Origin: Varunaivibrio sulfuroxidans
GTDB lineage: Bacteria > Pseudomonadota > Alphaproteobacteria > Rhodospirillales > Magnetovibrionaceae
Assembly: GCF_029318635.1 (NCBI RefSeq)
Contig: NZ_CP119676.1
Span: forward strand, 1,425,001 to 1,489,000
DNA: 64,000 bases
Direction of reading: 5' to 3'
This document shows, piece by piece, positions 27,341 to 37,544 of this stretch; position 1 is the stretch's first letter; each line of letters begins with the position of its first letter. The position numbers were made by a program, and so were the translations under genes. The notes beneath the pieces were generated by a model that saw only the letters and a program-made list of their open reading frames with translations, did no database searches and had not been told where the DNA came from.

Positions 27341-27809
27341 CCCATGTCTCCTCGGCCATCGCCGCGAAGCGTGACGGATCCTTGTCCGCGCGTCCCGCCG
27401 CACGCGCCCACGGCGGCGTGCCCGCCTGGATGTCGGCGCGCAGGGTGGCGATCAGCGCGCCGATCGCCGCGCCGTGGGGCGTCTTCACCGGCTGCACGCC
27501 CAAGCGCACCAGTTGGCGGATCGCCGACGAACCGACCGCCTGGGCGTACACGGCGGCGCATCCGTCCAGAGCCTCGAATTTCGATACCAGTTTGTCCTCG
27601 TTGCCGTCCTGATCGGAGGCGGCGAAGCGCACGACCTCGATCAAGCGGTCGAAAGTGGGGCCGATTTCATAGACCGCGAGGCTTTGCGCCGAACCGAAAT
27701 GTTGATCGACGTGGACCATGTCGCTTGAGGCGAAAGCGACGCGCACGGCGGAGGCGGCGTGCGCATCTGGGCGGTCGCTGACGACCTTAAAACGGCAAGA
27801 AACGCTCAT
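27333..27809 (-). CDS. nifX: FeMo-co biosynthesis carrier NifX
   Basis: NifX binds NifB-co or the VK-cluster during FeMo-co assembly. The 158-residue protein has the NifX/NafY fold signature VRVAFASSDMVHVDQHFGSAQSLAVYEIG and VKTPHGAAIGALIATL. The start at 27809 overlaps the nifN stop (ATGA). Confidence 0.93.
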   Translation of the reverse strand: MSVSCRFKVVSDRPDAHAASAVRVAFASSDMVHVDQHFGSAQSLAVYEIGPTFDRLIEVVRFAASDQDGNEDKLVSKFEALDGCAAVYAQAVGSSAIRQLVRLGVQPVKTPHGAAIGALIATLRADIQAGTPPWARAAGRADKDPSRFAAMAEETWDE

Positions 27810-29188
27810 GCGGCGGACTCCTCGGGGCCGGAAGCTTCCTTGTAGAGCGAACGGTAAGGCGCGACCTCGCCCTTGTGGCGCGCCAGCAAGGCGTTGGCGA
27901 TCTCGAACAAGCGGTCCCGCCCGCCGCCATACCCCACCCACGGCTGACGAAATCCACCGAGCACGTCGTACTGGGGAAACCCGGCACGCACCAGATGCGC
28001 GCCCAGGCGCCGCGCGGTGTGCGCCCCGTGGGCGTTGCACACCACCATTTCGGCGCCGCCGGCGCGGGCGATCGTTTCCAGATCGCCGAGATCGCCGATC
28101 TTAACGCTGTCGGCGCGCACGGTTTTAAGGATGGGGGCGTTGACCGGGCTGACCGCGGCGACGACCTGCATCCCCATGTCGCCCAGAAAATCGCAAAGCC
28201 CCTTCAAAAGATCGGGATCGGCGGCCACCGCGACGCGCGTCAATCCCAGCACGAAATGGGAATCCAGCATGGCGTCCTGAAGCTGGGTGCGCCGGCGTTC
28301 CACTTTTTCGGGGACCCCCTTTGCGCCGAGGCCGCGCAGAACATCGACGAAGGCGTCGTAGGCCGTCAACCCCATGACGTGATCGAAGCGATAATCGGGG
28401 ACATGCGTGCGCTCGAACAAGGCGTCCGCCGCCCCCTTCAGCGATGCCCCGATCACCAGTGTGGCGCGCGCCAGCCCCAAATCGCCGAGGATGCCGACCG
28501 GAAGACCACCGTCGCTGAGCGGATTGAAATCGTTCCCCCCGAGGTGGCCGTCCAGCGCCGTCGCTAGGTCGGGCACGAACACCGCCTCCAGGCCGAACGC
28601 GGCGATGGTCTGTTGCAAAATTTCCAGATCGCCCGGCGTCAGGTGGGACGCGGCAAGAACGTTGATCTGGTGACGGCGCACCCGCGCGGGGGGCACGCGC
28701 TCGGTGCGCTTGGGCACGAAATGGCGGACGATCGCCTCCACCGCCTTGGCGTAGCCGGTCTCGAAACAGCCGGTATAATCGGGCGTGGTCACCGGGATCA
28801 CCGCGACGTCGCCATATTCGGGATATTTTTCGCGAAAGACGCGGACATCGCCCGCCAGATCGCAACCCTGGGTCTCGGTCAGTCCGGTGCTCGGCACGCC
28901 GATCACGTCGGGACGGGATTTCGCGCAAATCGTGCGCAGCCCCTCGACCACGCTGTCGCCGCCGCCCATCACCGCGCTGACCTGATCGATGGCGGTGCTT
29001 TGCAACGCCACCGGCTCGCGAAAATGACGCACGAAAAAGACCTTTCCGAAGGCGGTGCAGCCCTGGGAGCCATGGAGCATCGGCATCGCCCGCCTCAGCC
29101 CCATGAAGGCCAGCGCCGCGCCGATCGCCGGGCTGGTTTTCAACGGCGACACCGACAATGCCTTATTGCGTTTGATAATCTCGGTCAT
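27806..29188 (-). CDS. nifN: FeMo-co scaffold subunit NifN
   Basis: NifN pairs with NifE to form the scaffold where FeMo-co is completed. The 460-residue NifK paralogue has SVSPLKTSPAIGAALAFMGLRRAMPMLHGSQGCTAF and GVPSTGLTETQGCDL. The open frame extends far upstream, but the ATG at 29188 lies 2 bp after the nifE stop codon and gives the family N-terminus. It overlaps nifX by 4 bp. Confidence 0.95.
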   Translation of the reverse strand: MTEIIKRNKALSVSPLKTSPAIGAALAFMGLRRAMPMLHGSQGCTAFGKVFFVRHFREPVALQSTAIDQVSAVMGGGDSVVEGLRTICAKSRPDVIGVPSTGLTETQGCDLAGDVRVFREKYPEYGDVAVIPVTTPDYTGCFETGYAKAVEAIVRHFVPKRTERVPPARVRRHQINVLAASHLTPGDLEILQQTIAAFGLEAVFVPDLATALDGHLGGNDFNPLSDGGLPVGILGDLGLARATLVIGASLKGAADALFERTHVPDYRFDHVMGLTAYDAFVDVLRGLGAKGVPEKVERRRTQLQDAMLDSHFVLGLTRVAVAADPDLLKGLCDFLGDMGMQVVAAVSPVNAPILKTVRADSVKIGDLGDLETIARAGGAEMVVCNAHGAHTARRLGAHLVRAGFPQYDVLGGFRQPWVGYGGGRDRLFEIANALLARHKGEVAPYRSLYKEASGPEESAA

Positions 29189-29190
29189 GG

Positions 29191-30594
29191 TTATTCTCCC
29201 GCTTGGGCAAGGCGCGCGGCGGCGCGCCACGGCGCCGGCGCGCGCACCGCATCCCAGACCGGGCTTTCCAGCCCGAGCGTCAATTGGCGCGCCAATTCGG
29301 TCATGCCGACGTAACCGGCGTAGGCGAATTCCCGTTCCTGGTTGATGTCGAGGAACGGTATCCGCGCCTTGAGCGCCGTATACATGTTGCGCCCTCCCGC
29401 GATCAGGATGTCCGCTTTCAATTCGCCGATGGTGTCGATCAGCGCGCGGGGATTGCCGTCCTCGATCATGCGCGCGTCCGCGCCCATCAGGTCCCTGATG
29501 CGCGCCTTGTCTTCCTCGGTGGATTTCTTGGTGCCGGTGGCGACCACCTCCAAGCCCAGATCCTGCAACGCCGCGACCACCGACCATGATTTCACCCCGC
29601 CGGTATAAAGCAGCACCCGCTTGCCCTTGAGGCGGCCGCGCCACGGCGCGAGGGCGGTATCCAGCGCCGCCTCCTCGCGCGCGATCAGCGCCTCGGTACG
29701 CCGCGAAAGATCGTCGTCGCCGATCAAGCGGGCGAAATTTCGAAGGGCCTCGGAAACATCCCCGGCGCCGTAAAAACTGCCCTCGAACCAAGGCGTGGCG
29801 TATTGCTCTTCCAGCTTACGCGCGACGTTGACCATCGCCTTGGAGCACACCATCATGTTGACCTCGGCGCGGTGCATCGTTTGCACCTCGTGGAAGCGGG
29901 CGTCGCCGGAAAGGGCGCACAGCACCCGAATGCCCAACGCGTCGAGCAGCGGCAGCACATGCCAAAGTTCCCCGGCGATGTTGTATTCGCCGATCAGGTT
30001 GACGTCGTGAACCGTAATCCCGGCGCGGTGCGCCGCGGCGGGGATCGGGCGCGGTTCGGCGGTGCCAATGACATGGCGCACCATCGCCTCGCCGGCGATG
30101 CGGTTGCCTAGGTTCTTTGTGCCGTAAAACCCGGCGGCGTCGATCGGCACCACCGCGACGGAAAAACGCGCCCCGGCTTCCCGGCACACCGCCTCGACGT
30201 CGTCGCCGATCAGGGCGGGAACGCAGGTGTTGTAGACGAACACCGCGGCAGGGGCGTAATCGTCCACCGCCTGCTTGATGGCGTGAAACAGGCGTTTCTC
30301 GCCACGGCCCATGATCACATCCTGTTCGGTCAGATCGGTGGTCATGCCGATCCGGTATAAATCGGGACCGGACGAACGGGTTCCCCGGTTGTCCCATGAG
30401 CTTCCCGCACAAGCGATCGGGCCGTGAACGATATGGGCGACATCGGCGATCGGCAGCAGGGCGATTTGCGCCCCATCGAACGCGCATCCCCCTGCCGACG
30501 CCCCCGGCGCAGGCTTGGCGCAGCCCGATTTCGATTTCGCGTTGTGGGCGCAGGCGGGCTCGTCGAGCAGTTGGGCGATATCGCTGGGTTTCAT
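29191..30594 (-). CDS. nifE: FeMo-co scaffold subunit NifE
   Basis: NifE is the NifD-like partner of NifN. The 467-residue protein has [53 protein letters not shown] and [20 protein letters not shown]. An in-frame ATG at 30657 would lie inside the sigma-54 promoter (30646-30661), so the ATG at 30594 ([10 protein letters not shown]) is the credible start. It heads a long unit that runs through nifN, nifX and fdxB. Confidence 0.95.
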   Translation of the reverse strand: MKPSDIAQLLDEPACAHNAKSKSGCAKPAPGASAGGCAFDGAQIALLPIADVAHIVHGPIACAGSSWDNRGTRSSGPDLYRIGMTTDLTEQDVIMGRGEKRLFHAIKQAVDDYAPAAVFVYNTCVPALIGDDVEAVCREAGARFSVAVVPIDAAGFYGTKNLGNRIAGEAMVRHVIGTAEPRPIPAAAHRAGITVHDVNLIGEYNIAGELWHVLPLLDALGIRVLCALSGDARFHEVQTMHRAEVNMMVCSKAMVNVARKLEEQYATPWFEGSFYGAGDVSEALRNFARLIGDDDLSRRTEALIAREEAALDTALAPWRGRLKGKRVLLYTGGVKSWSVVAALQDLGLEVVATGTKKSTEEDKARIRDLMGADARMIEDGNPRALIDTIGELKADILIAGGRNMYTALKARIPFLDINQEREFAYAGYVGMTELARQLTLGLESPVWDAVRAPAPWRAAARLAQAGE

Positions 30595-30645
30595 CGGATG
30601 TTCGCGCCTCGTGATTGTCGGTCCACGGATGTTCTCCATAAGAAA

Positions 30646-30661
30646 AGCAAACGCCATGCCA
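30646..30661 (-). promoter_or_regulatory. Sigma-54 promoter of nifE unit
   Basis: On the minus strand the sequence is TGGCATGGCGTTTGCT, matching TGGCAYR-N4-TTGCW, 52 bp before the nifE ATG. Confidence 0.88.
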
Positions 30662-30705
30662 AGCGCTAGGCCATTGTTTTTACAAAAGGTCCATAACCGG
30701 CAGCC

Positions 30706-30721
30706 TGTCGCAAAACCGACA
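30706..30721. promoter_or_regulatory. NifA upstream activator site (nifE)
   Basis: The sequence is TGT-CGCAAAACCG-ACA, 44 bp beyond the nifE -24 element and just past the preceding stop codon. It differs by one base from the element at 38490-38505. Confidence 0.86.
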
Positions 30722-30738
30722 AAATCGCATCCGCGACA

Positions 30739-31689
30739 TCAGTACAGAACGTAAGGATCGTGCGCCCAACCGTTAAGGATCTTGACGTCCTGGGCAGGCA
30801 GGTAGTCGTAGGCCCCCATCAGATCGTCATGAACCGCCTGCGCCACCGTGTGCAGTTTCTTGTTCGAGGTCAGCATGAAGAAGTACCAGGCCATCGGGTA
30901 GCCGACTTCGCGGTCGAAGTCGTGAATGAAGCGGGCGAGATCGGCGCCGCGCAGGGGGGCGTCCGCGCGATAGGCCGCAGGCGCGCCTTGGAATGTGCTA
31001 ATCGGAAACGCCTCGATACGCTGCGCCCCGAAACGGTCGGTATAATTCAGCGTGCGCAACGCCCAATGGTCGCAAAACCTCTCCTGTCGTCCGGCGCTGG
31101 AAGCCGCCCATTCGCCCATCAGCCTTTTCAAAGGCTCCGGCGCGCCGGGCGCGCGGGAAAAATGGTCCAATTCGCGGGCGACGTCGAGATAACGATGAAA
31201 ACGATAAAAAGGTGGGGCGATCCCTTCGCCGGCGACCTTCAAAGGGTCAAGCGGATCGCCGATATCCTGAATATCGTCGGGCGGCAGGTCGGGATCGAAC
31301 AACAGGCGGTCGGCGACTTCGGTCAATTCCTCGATTTCGATCTGGATGAAGTCCCACGGTTGGGATCCCGTCGGCGCGGCGAAATAATGGGTCGCCCCAT
31401 CCAAACGCGTAACCCGCGGGGCGCGCGCCAGAAGGCCCTCGTAGAGGTCGAGAACATCTTCCCCGGCTTTACTTGCGATCCATTCGGGAAGACTTTCGGC
31501 GATTCGCGCGCCATCAGCGGCGACGATACCCCCGGCGCGATGCCAGCCCCGGCGCGTCACCGTCCAGTTCAACTCGGCCACCGCGAGCACGCTGCGCACC
31601 TTGTTCGCCAAGGTGTCGAGATCGGCCGTCGGCAGGACCTCGGCGCAAGCCTGCGCCAGGCTTTGCTTGCGGGCGATGTCCACGCTCAT
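30739..31689 (-). CDS. Unknown 316-residue protein at the end of the nifHDK unit
   Basis: This soluble protein has no signal peptide, membrane segment or obvious catalytic motif. Notable segments are LAVAELNWTVTRRGWHRAGGIVA, AAPTGSQPWDFIQIEIEEL, FYRFHRYLDVARELDHFSR, HDFDREVGYPMAWYFFML and a C-terminal DVKILNGWAHDPYVLY rich in aromatics. I do not recognise the family. The ATG at 31689 overlaps the DUF6129-like gene by 4 bp, so it is co-translated with nifT, fdx and nifY. It is probably nitrogenase-related. Confidence 0.75.
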   Translation of the reverse strand: MSVDIARKQSLAQACAEVLPTADLDTLANKVRSVLAVAELNWTVTRRGWHRAGGIVAADGARIAESLPEWIASKAGEDVLDLYEGLLARAPRVTRLDGATHYFAAPTGSQPWDFIQIEIEELTEVADRLLFDPDLPPDDIQDIGDPLDPLKVAGEGIAPPFYRFHRYLDVARELDHFSRAPGAPEPLKRLMGEWAASSAGRQERFCDHWALRTLNYTDRFGAQRIEAFPISTFQGAPAAYRADAPLRGADLARFIHDFDREVGYPMAWYFFMLTSNKKLHTVAQAVHDDLMGAYDYLPAQDVKILNGWAHDPYVLY

Positions 31690-31967
31690 TGGTCCGCCTC
31701 CGCTTCGACCTCGGCGATCAAAATGCCTGTCGCCCGCGCCGGGTCGGCCGTGATCGACAGGCAATGAGCCGAACCGTCAACCAGATAGATGTTGGCGCCC
31801 TTCAGTTCACGCACCGGCGCGTCCCGTTCACCGACGTCATCATCGAAGCACCAGGTGAAATGCAAATCGGGCCAGTGCGCGCGTAGCGCCATGACCATCG
31901 CCTCATCCACCCCGCCTTCCTCGCCCACCCGGGCGGCGACGGCGTCGATCGTTTGCGCCGCGATCAT
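31686..31967 (-). CDS. Small nif-linked protein, DUF6129-like
   Basis: The 93-residue acidic protein has ALRAHWPDLHFTWCFDDDVGERDAPVRE and NIYLVDGSAHCLSITADPARATGILIAEV. It resembles short conserved proteins next to nifY in other proteobacteria, which I recall as DUF6129; the assignment is from memory. It overlaps its neighbours on both sides by 4 bp. The function is unknown. Confidence 0.68.
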   Translation of the reverse strand: MIAAQTIDAVAARVGEEGGVDEAMVMALRAHWPDLHFTWCFDDDVGERDAPVRELKGANIYLVDGSAHCLSITADPARATGILIAEVEAEADQ

Positions 31968-32674
31968 GCCCCGACTTCCGTTTCGATGTGAAACTCAGGG
32001 GCGCGCCCCATCGCCTTGGCGAGCCATGGCGGTGGCGCGGTCGCGATCACGCCTTGCAGATCGCGCAGAATATCGGGGGCGTTACCGCCCAGGGGAAACT
32101 TGATCGGGTGAACCCCGGCGCGCACGACTTTCGCCGCCGCGGGTCCGCCGATGGAGGCGACATAAACAAGCTGGCAATCCGCGATCAACGACGCCCGATA
32201 GGCGTTTTTATCGCCCTCTCGCTCGGACGGATCGCAGGGACGTACCGCAATCAAGCGTAGCTCGTCGCCCGATACCTGGTAGATCAAAAAATGCAGACAC
32301 GATCCGAAATGACCGTCCAGATCCTCGCGCCCGTTCGAGGCGCAGGCGACCCGCAACGAGCCCGGCATGTCGCCATCCCGGTAGGCTTGAACCTCGGGCT
32401 TCACGGCGTCTTCGGGCAACTCGGTTTCACCCTTGAGAATCGACAGCGCCGCCTTCAGGGCGTCACGCCCCGCGCCGGACAGAACGCCGCCGGAGGCCGT
32501 GCGCAGACGGTCGATGCCGAGTTTTTTAAGCTTCGCTTGACGCGGCGGCAAACCGACGGCGTCTTCAAGGACCGCCAACATTTGGGCCGGCTTAAGATCG
32601 GGTACGGCCCGCGCGGCAAGGCCGATGCGCAGCGCCATGTTACGGGAAATTTGTGGGGTAGCCGAGTTCGCCAT
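31964..32674 (-). CDS. nifY: NifY/NafY-type nitrogenase cofactor-binding protein
   Basis: The 236-residue protein joins an N-terminal helical domain (NMALRIGLAARAVPDLKPAQMLAVL), as in NafY/gamma proteins that hold apo-nitrogenase, to a C-terminal NifX-like domain (SLRVACASNGREDLDGHFGSCLHFLIYQV, KFPLGGNAPDILRDLQ). It follows nifT and a ferredoxin gene in the nifHDK unit. It likely helps insert FeMo-co into NifDK. Confidence 0.88.
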   Translation of the reverse strand: MANSATPQISRNMALRIGLAARAVPDLKPAQMLAVLEDAVGLPPRQAKLKKLGIDRLRTASGGVLSGAGRDALKAALSILKGETELPEDAVKPEVQAYRDGDMPGSLRVACASNGREDLDGHFGSCLHFLIYQVSGDELRLIAVRPCDPSEREGDKNAYRASLIADCQLVYVASIGGPAAAKVVRAGVHPIKFPLGGNAPDILRDLQGVIATAPPPWLAKAMGRAPEFHIETEVGA

Positions 32675-32736
32675 GGAGCACTCTCCTTATCGAAACGTTC
32701 CCCCCGGCGCTGCCTCGCGTCGGGGGGAACGTGAAT

Positions 32737-32934
32737 TCAAGCGGCGAAGACGATGCAATCGTCTTCCATGCACACTTCCATGCATTTCGGCGCGTCGGCC
32801 TCGCCGTCACACTCGGTACAGGTATCGGCGTTGACGGCGTAAAGCCCTTTGTGCGGGTAGATAGACTCGGTCGGGCAAAGCGGCTCGCAATCCCCGCACG
32901 CGGTGCAGATATCCCTTTCAATCGTCACGGCCAT
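32737..32934 (-). CDS. 2[4Fe-4S] ferredoxin (FdxN type)
   Basis: The 65-residue ferredoxin has the motifs CTACGDCEPLCP and CTECDGEADAPKCMEVC. The long spacing in the second motif is typical of nif FdxN-type proteins. It sits between nifT and nifY and is a paralogue of the ferredoxin at 41926-42207. Confidence 0.92.
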   Translation of the reverse strand: MAVTIERDICTACGDCEPLCPTESIYPHKGLYAVNADTCTECDGEADAPKCMEVCMEDDCIVFAA

Positions 32935-32964
32935 GATGGTTTCTCCTTGGTCTTCAGGTCAAAA

Positions 32965-33177
32965 TCAAACCCGCTTGAAGCGGAGCGTCGTGGGAAAAGT
33001 CGGTTTGGGGCTGATCGGCTCGATGAAATATTTCGTGCCGCCGTGCAACGTCACCTCGCCGCCCCAGGCGTCGTCGGTATCGGTTTCAACGGACAGGATG
33101 CTTTCTTCGAGGTCTTTCTTGGCGACGTAGAACAGAAGCTTGCCGTCCTCGCCGCGGCGGATCATTACGCTTGGCAT
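32965..33177 (-). CDS. nifT: Nif protein NifT (FixU)
   Basis: The 70-residue protein matches NifT/FixU: MPSVMIRRGEDGKLLFYVAKKDLEE and WGGEVTLHGGTKYFIEP. The ATG at 33177 has AAGGAG upstream; the longer open frame above it has no support. It follows nifK. The exact function of NifT is unknown. Confidence 0.92.
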   Translation of the reverse strand: MPSVMIRRGEDGKLLFYVAKKDLEESILSVETDTDDAWGGEVTLHGGTKYFIEPISPKPTFPTTLRFKRV

Positions 33178-33247
33178 GGAATTCTCCTTTTCGCCAAAGC
33201 CGGACGCGGCGACCCTTTTGCAACCGCGCAAGGGCCGCCGCCGGGCG

Positions 33248-34819
33248 TTAGCGGATAAGGTCGTAATTGTAATCGGTGGTGCCCATGCCGCGGGTCTCCT
33301 CGTCGAGCCGCTCCAACACCGCGTTGACCAGGGTGGTCAGGACGTACATGGCGCCTTCATAGCCCCATGTCGTCATCCGGTGCAGGTGATGGCGGTCGAA
33401 GATCGGAAATCCGATGCGGATCAAGGGCACTTCGAATTCCTTGCCTTTGTGCGCGGTGTCGCGCTGAATGAACTTGCCGTAGGAGTTGCCGATCATGAAA
33501 TCGGGCTTATCGGTGAACATCAACGAGCGGAAGTGCCACAGATCCTTGCTCGTGTGGACCGTTGTGTTCTGCCCGTAGGGGCTCTCGCTCGCCATTTTCT
33601 CCATCGCCTTTTTCCAGCGCTTGTTGGCGTGCGAACATAAGACGTGGGTCGGCTCCGCCCCCAGTTCGAGCAGGAAGCGGGTCATCCCCATCAGGTAATC
33701 GGCATCGCCGTAAAGGGCGAACTTTTTACCATGCAGCCAAGCGTGGCTGTCGGTCATCATATCGACCAGGCGGCCCCGTTCGGTCGCCAGGCTATCGGGG
33801 ATCGCCTTGCCGGTCAGCTCGCCGATTTTCATCAAAAATTCGTCGGTGCCCGCCAATCCCATGGGCGTTGCGATTTTCGTTCCCGGCTGATTCCATACCG
33901 TCTTGACGTATTTTTGCGTCTTGGTCAGTTGCCACGGTTGCAGGCACAGCGTGTCGATGGCGTTGGGGGCGTCCTTGACCTCGTCCTGCGTGGTGCCGCC
34001 GGCGTACATCCGATAGCTGCCGTCGGCCGGAGTGTCGAGGACTTCCGAAGGATCGCTGAGCAGGGAATATTCGACGCCCATTTGGTCCATCATCCGGCGC
34101 AGGACGCGGAAGTTGCCGAGATAGGTTTCGAAGCCCGGAACCAAGTTGATCTTGCCGTTGGAGCCGACTTCCTTGTCCTCCATATGGTTGAGGGTGAAGT
34201 ACCGCAAAATTCCCTCGAACATATTGTCCCAGCCGGTGGTGTGACTGCCGACGAAACTGGGGGTATGGGCGAACGGGGTCGGGAAATCCTGCTCGATATG
34301 CCCGCCCTTCTTGGCGTTGCCGATAAAGGCGTTGAGATCGTCGCCGATCACCTCGGCCATGCAGGTGGTGGAGACCGCGATCACCTCGGGCTTATACAGC
34401 GCCTTGGCGTTTTCCAGGCCCGCGAACATGTTTTTCTGGCCGCCGAAAACCGCCGCGTCTTCGGTCATCGAGTCCGAAACGCAGCTCACCGGTTCCTTGA
34501 AGTGGCGGTTGAAATAGGTGCGAAAATAGGCCACGCAGCCCTGCGATCCATGGACGTAGGGCATCGTCTTCTCGAAACCCAAGGCGCAGAGGACCGCGCC
34601 CAGGGGCTGACACGCCTTGGCGGGGTTGACGGTCAACGCCTCGCGCTGAAAATTCAGTTCCTGGTATTCCTCGGTGGTGGTCCACGCAAACGTCTTGTCG
34701 ATGGTCTCCATCGCGGGGCGTTCTTCGTAATTGTCCTGCTTGTTTTTCAGGCTCGCCTTGTACTCGTCGTCGCGAAACAAGGGATAACTCGGTTTAATAT
34801 TCTCGACGTGCTGTGACAT
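33248..34819 (-). CDS. nifK: Nitrogenase MoFe protein beta subunit NifK
   Basis: The 523-residue beta subunit carries the P-cluster ligands Cys70, Cys95 and Cys153, at the same residue numbers as in Azotobacter NifK. The N-terminal extension (about residues 1-50) is of the long type found in Mo nitrogenases. Its neighbours are nifD (72 bp upstream) and nifT. Confidence 0.98.
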   Translation of the reverse strand: MSQHVENIKPSYPLFRDDEYKASLKNKQDNYEERPAMETIDKTFAWTTTEEYQELNFQREALTVNPAKACQPLGAVLCALGFEKTMPYVHGSQGCVAYFRTYFNRHFKEPVSCVSDSMTEDAAVFGGQKNMFAGLENAKALYKPEVIAVSTTCMAEVIGDDLNAFIGNAKKGGHIEQDFPTPFAHTPSFVGSHTTGWDNMFEGILRYFTLNHMEDKEVGSNGKINLVPGFETYLGNFRVLRRMMDQMGVEYSLLSDPSEVLDTPADGSYRMYAGGTTQDEVKDAPNAIDTLCLQPWQLTKTQKYVKTVWNQPGTKIATPMGLAGTDEFLMKIGELTGKAIPDSLATERGRLVDMMTDSHAWLHGKKFALYGDADYLMGMTRFLLELGAEPTHVLCSHANKRWKKAMEKMASESPYGQNTTVHTSKDLWHFRSLMFTDKPDFMIGNSYGKFIQRDTAHKGKEFEVPLIRIGFPIFDRHHLHRMTTWGYEGAMYVLTTLVNAVLERLDEETRGMGTTDYNYDLIR

Positions 34820-34891
34820 TGTTTTTACCTTCCTCCCGCGCCACCAATGCGTGAACAGACGGGCATAGGGGTTGTCATAAGAAACAGGGCG

Positions 34892-36367
34892 TTATTCCGC
34901 CGCCACCGCTTGCGGGGCAGTTTCCTTCAGCCAGGGCGGGGTCACGTTCGACCAGCATGGATTGTTCAAGGTCATGTCCATGTCGCGGGCGAAAATGGCG
35001 AAGCCGTCGTAACCGTGATAGGGGCCGGAGTAGTCCCACGAATGCATCTGGCGGAAGGGGATACCCATTTTCTGGAAAATGTATTTTTCCTTGATCCCCG
35101 AACCGATCAAATCGGGCTTGACCCTTTTGACGAATTCCTCGAACTCGTAGCCGGTGACGTCGTCGTAAATCAAGGTGGCGTTGCCCATTTCCTTAATGGT
35201 GCGGTCGTAATCGTCGTTGTGGCCGAACTCGTAGCCGGTGCCGACGACTTCCATGCCGAGGTCCTCGTAAGCGCCGATGACGTGGCGCGGACGCAGGCCG
35301 CCGACGTAGAGCATCACGCGCTTGCCCTCCAGGCGGGGACGGTACTTGGCGATCACCGCTTCGTACTCGGAGCGATACCGGGCGATCACTTTTTCCGCGC
35401 CGGCTTGGATTTTCTCATCGAAGAACGAGGCGATCTTACGCAGGCTTTCGGCGATCTTGGTCGGGCCGAAGAAATTGTATTCCAGCCAGGGAATGCCGTA
35501 TTTTTCTTCCATGTGGCGCGAGATATAGTTCATCGACCGATAGCAGTGCAGTAAGTTGAGCTTCACCTTCGGCGTCAATTCCATTTCCGCCAGGGTGCCG
35601 TCGCCGGACCACTGAGCGACCACGCGCAGACCCATCTCCTCAAGCAAGGTCCGCGACGCCCAGGCGTCTCCGCCGATGTTGTAATCGCCGAGAATGGCGA
35701 CATCGTAAGGCGTGCTTTCAAAAGTGGCGTCGTCGTCGCGCGCGCCCAGGACCCAATCGCGCACCGCGTCGTTGGCGATGTGATGGCCCAAGGACTGGGA
35801 CACGCCGCGAAAACCTTCGCAGCGCACGGGAACGACGGTTTTGCCGTGTTCGGCGGCCTTTTTCTTGGCCACCGCCTCGATATCGTCGCCGATCAGGCCG
35901 ATCGGGCATTCCGATTGGATCGTGGTGCCCTTGTTCAGAGGGAACAGGGTTTCGATCTCGTCGATCAATTTATCGAGCTTCTTATCGCCGCCGAAAACGA
36001 TGTCCTTTTCCTGAAAATCGGAGGTGAAGTTCATCGTCCCGAAGGTGTTCACCCCGGTGGCGCCGACGTAATAGTTACGCCGACCGGCGCGCGAATACTG
36101 GCCGCAGCCGACGGGACCGTGCGAGACATGAATCATGTCCTTGACCGGCCCCCACACCACACCCTTGGATCCGGCGTATGCGCAGCCGCGGATGGTCATC
36201 ACCCCGGGCAGCGACTTGCGGTTGGAGGTGATGCAGTTTTTCGACTGGGTTTCGCTTTGATCGTTCGTCGTTAAATGTTTGGCGCGATCCTCGCGCGCGG
36301 TTTCCGGATAGACTTCGAGCACTTCTGCGATCAGGCTCTCGGTTTCTTCTTTGGTCATGTCGGTCAT
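34892..36367 (-). CDS. nifD: Nitrogenase MoFe protein alpha subunit NifD
   Basis: The 491-residue alpha subunit has P-cluster ligands Cys62, Cys88 and Cys154 and FeMo-co ligands Cys275 and His442, numbered exactly as in Azotobacter. This marks an active Mo-type enzyme. The ATG at 36367 follows GGAGGA; the upstream extension of the open frame is not used. Confidence 0.98.
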   Translation of the reverse strand: MTDMTKEETESLIAEVLEVYPETAREDRAKHLTTNDQSETQSKNCITSNRKSLPGVMTIRGCAYAGSKGVVWGPVKDMIHVSHGPVGCGQYSRAGRRNYYVGATGVNTFGTMNFTSDFQEKDIVFGGDKKLDKLIDEIETLFPLNKGTTIQSECPIGLIGDDIEAVAKKKAAEHGKTVVPVRCEGFRGVSQSLGHHIANDAVRDWVLGARDDDATFESTPYDVAILGDYNIGGDAWASRTLLEEMGLRVVAQWSGDGTLAEMELTPKVKLNLLHCYRSMNYISRHMEEKYGIPWLEYNFFGPTKIAESLRKIASFFDEKIQAGAEKVIARYRSEYEAVIAKYRPRLEGKRVMLYVGGLRPRHVIGAYEDLGMEVVGTGYEFGHNDDYDRTIKEMGNATLIYDDVTGYEFEEFVKRVKPDLIGSGIKEKYIFQKMGIPFRQMHSWDYSGPYHGYDGFAIFARDMDMTLNNPCWSNVTPPWLKETAPQAVAAE

Positions 36368-36405
36368 GACGGTTCTCCTCCAAATTGGCATAGGGTCGCC
36401 CCAGA

Positions 36406-36425
36406 GCGGCGGCGCAACCCGCCGC
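36406..36425 (-). other. GC-rich hairpin in nifH-nifD spacer
   Basis: GCGGCGG (36406-36412) pairs with CCGCCGC (36419-36425) around a 6-nt loop between the nifH stop and nifD. It may protect the nifH mRNA 3' end or weaken read-through, as is known for other nif operons. No T tract follows. Confidence 0.55.
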
Positions 36426-36438
36426 CCCGGAAATACGC

Positions 36439-37476
<1,038 letters not shown>

Positions 37477-37528
37477 TTAAAGATGGCCGCGTGATGGTGG
37501 TCAGCCTCGCGACAAAAACCATAATTTT

Positions 37529-37544
37529 TGTATGGATACCGACA
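37529..37544. promoter_or_regulatory. NifA upstream activator site (nifH), overlapping draT start
   Basis: The sequence is TGT-ATGGATACCG-ACA, 97 bp beyond the nifH -24 element. The first three bases of its spacer are the annotated draT ATG. Confidence 0.8.

Noticed and set aside
30595..30657. N-terminal extension of NifE from an upstream ATG
   Set aside because: That ATG lies inside the sigma-54 promoter, so it would be upstream of the transcript start.
33644..34816. 390-codon plus-strand open frame over nifK
   Set aside because: It is an antisense shadow of nifK, whose ligand residues are all in place.
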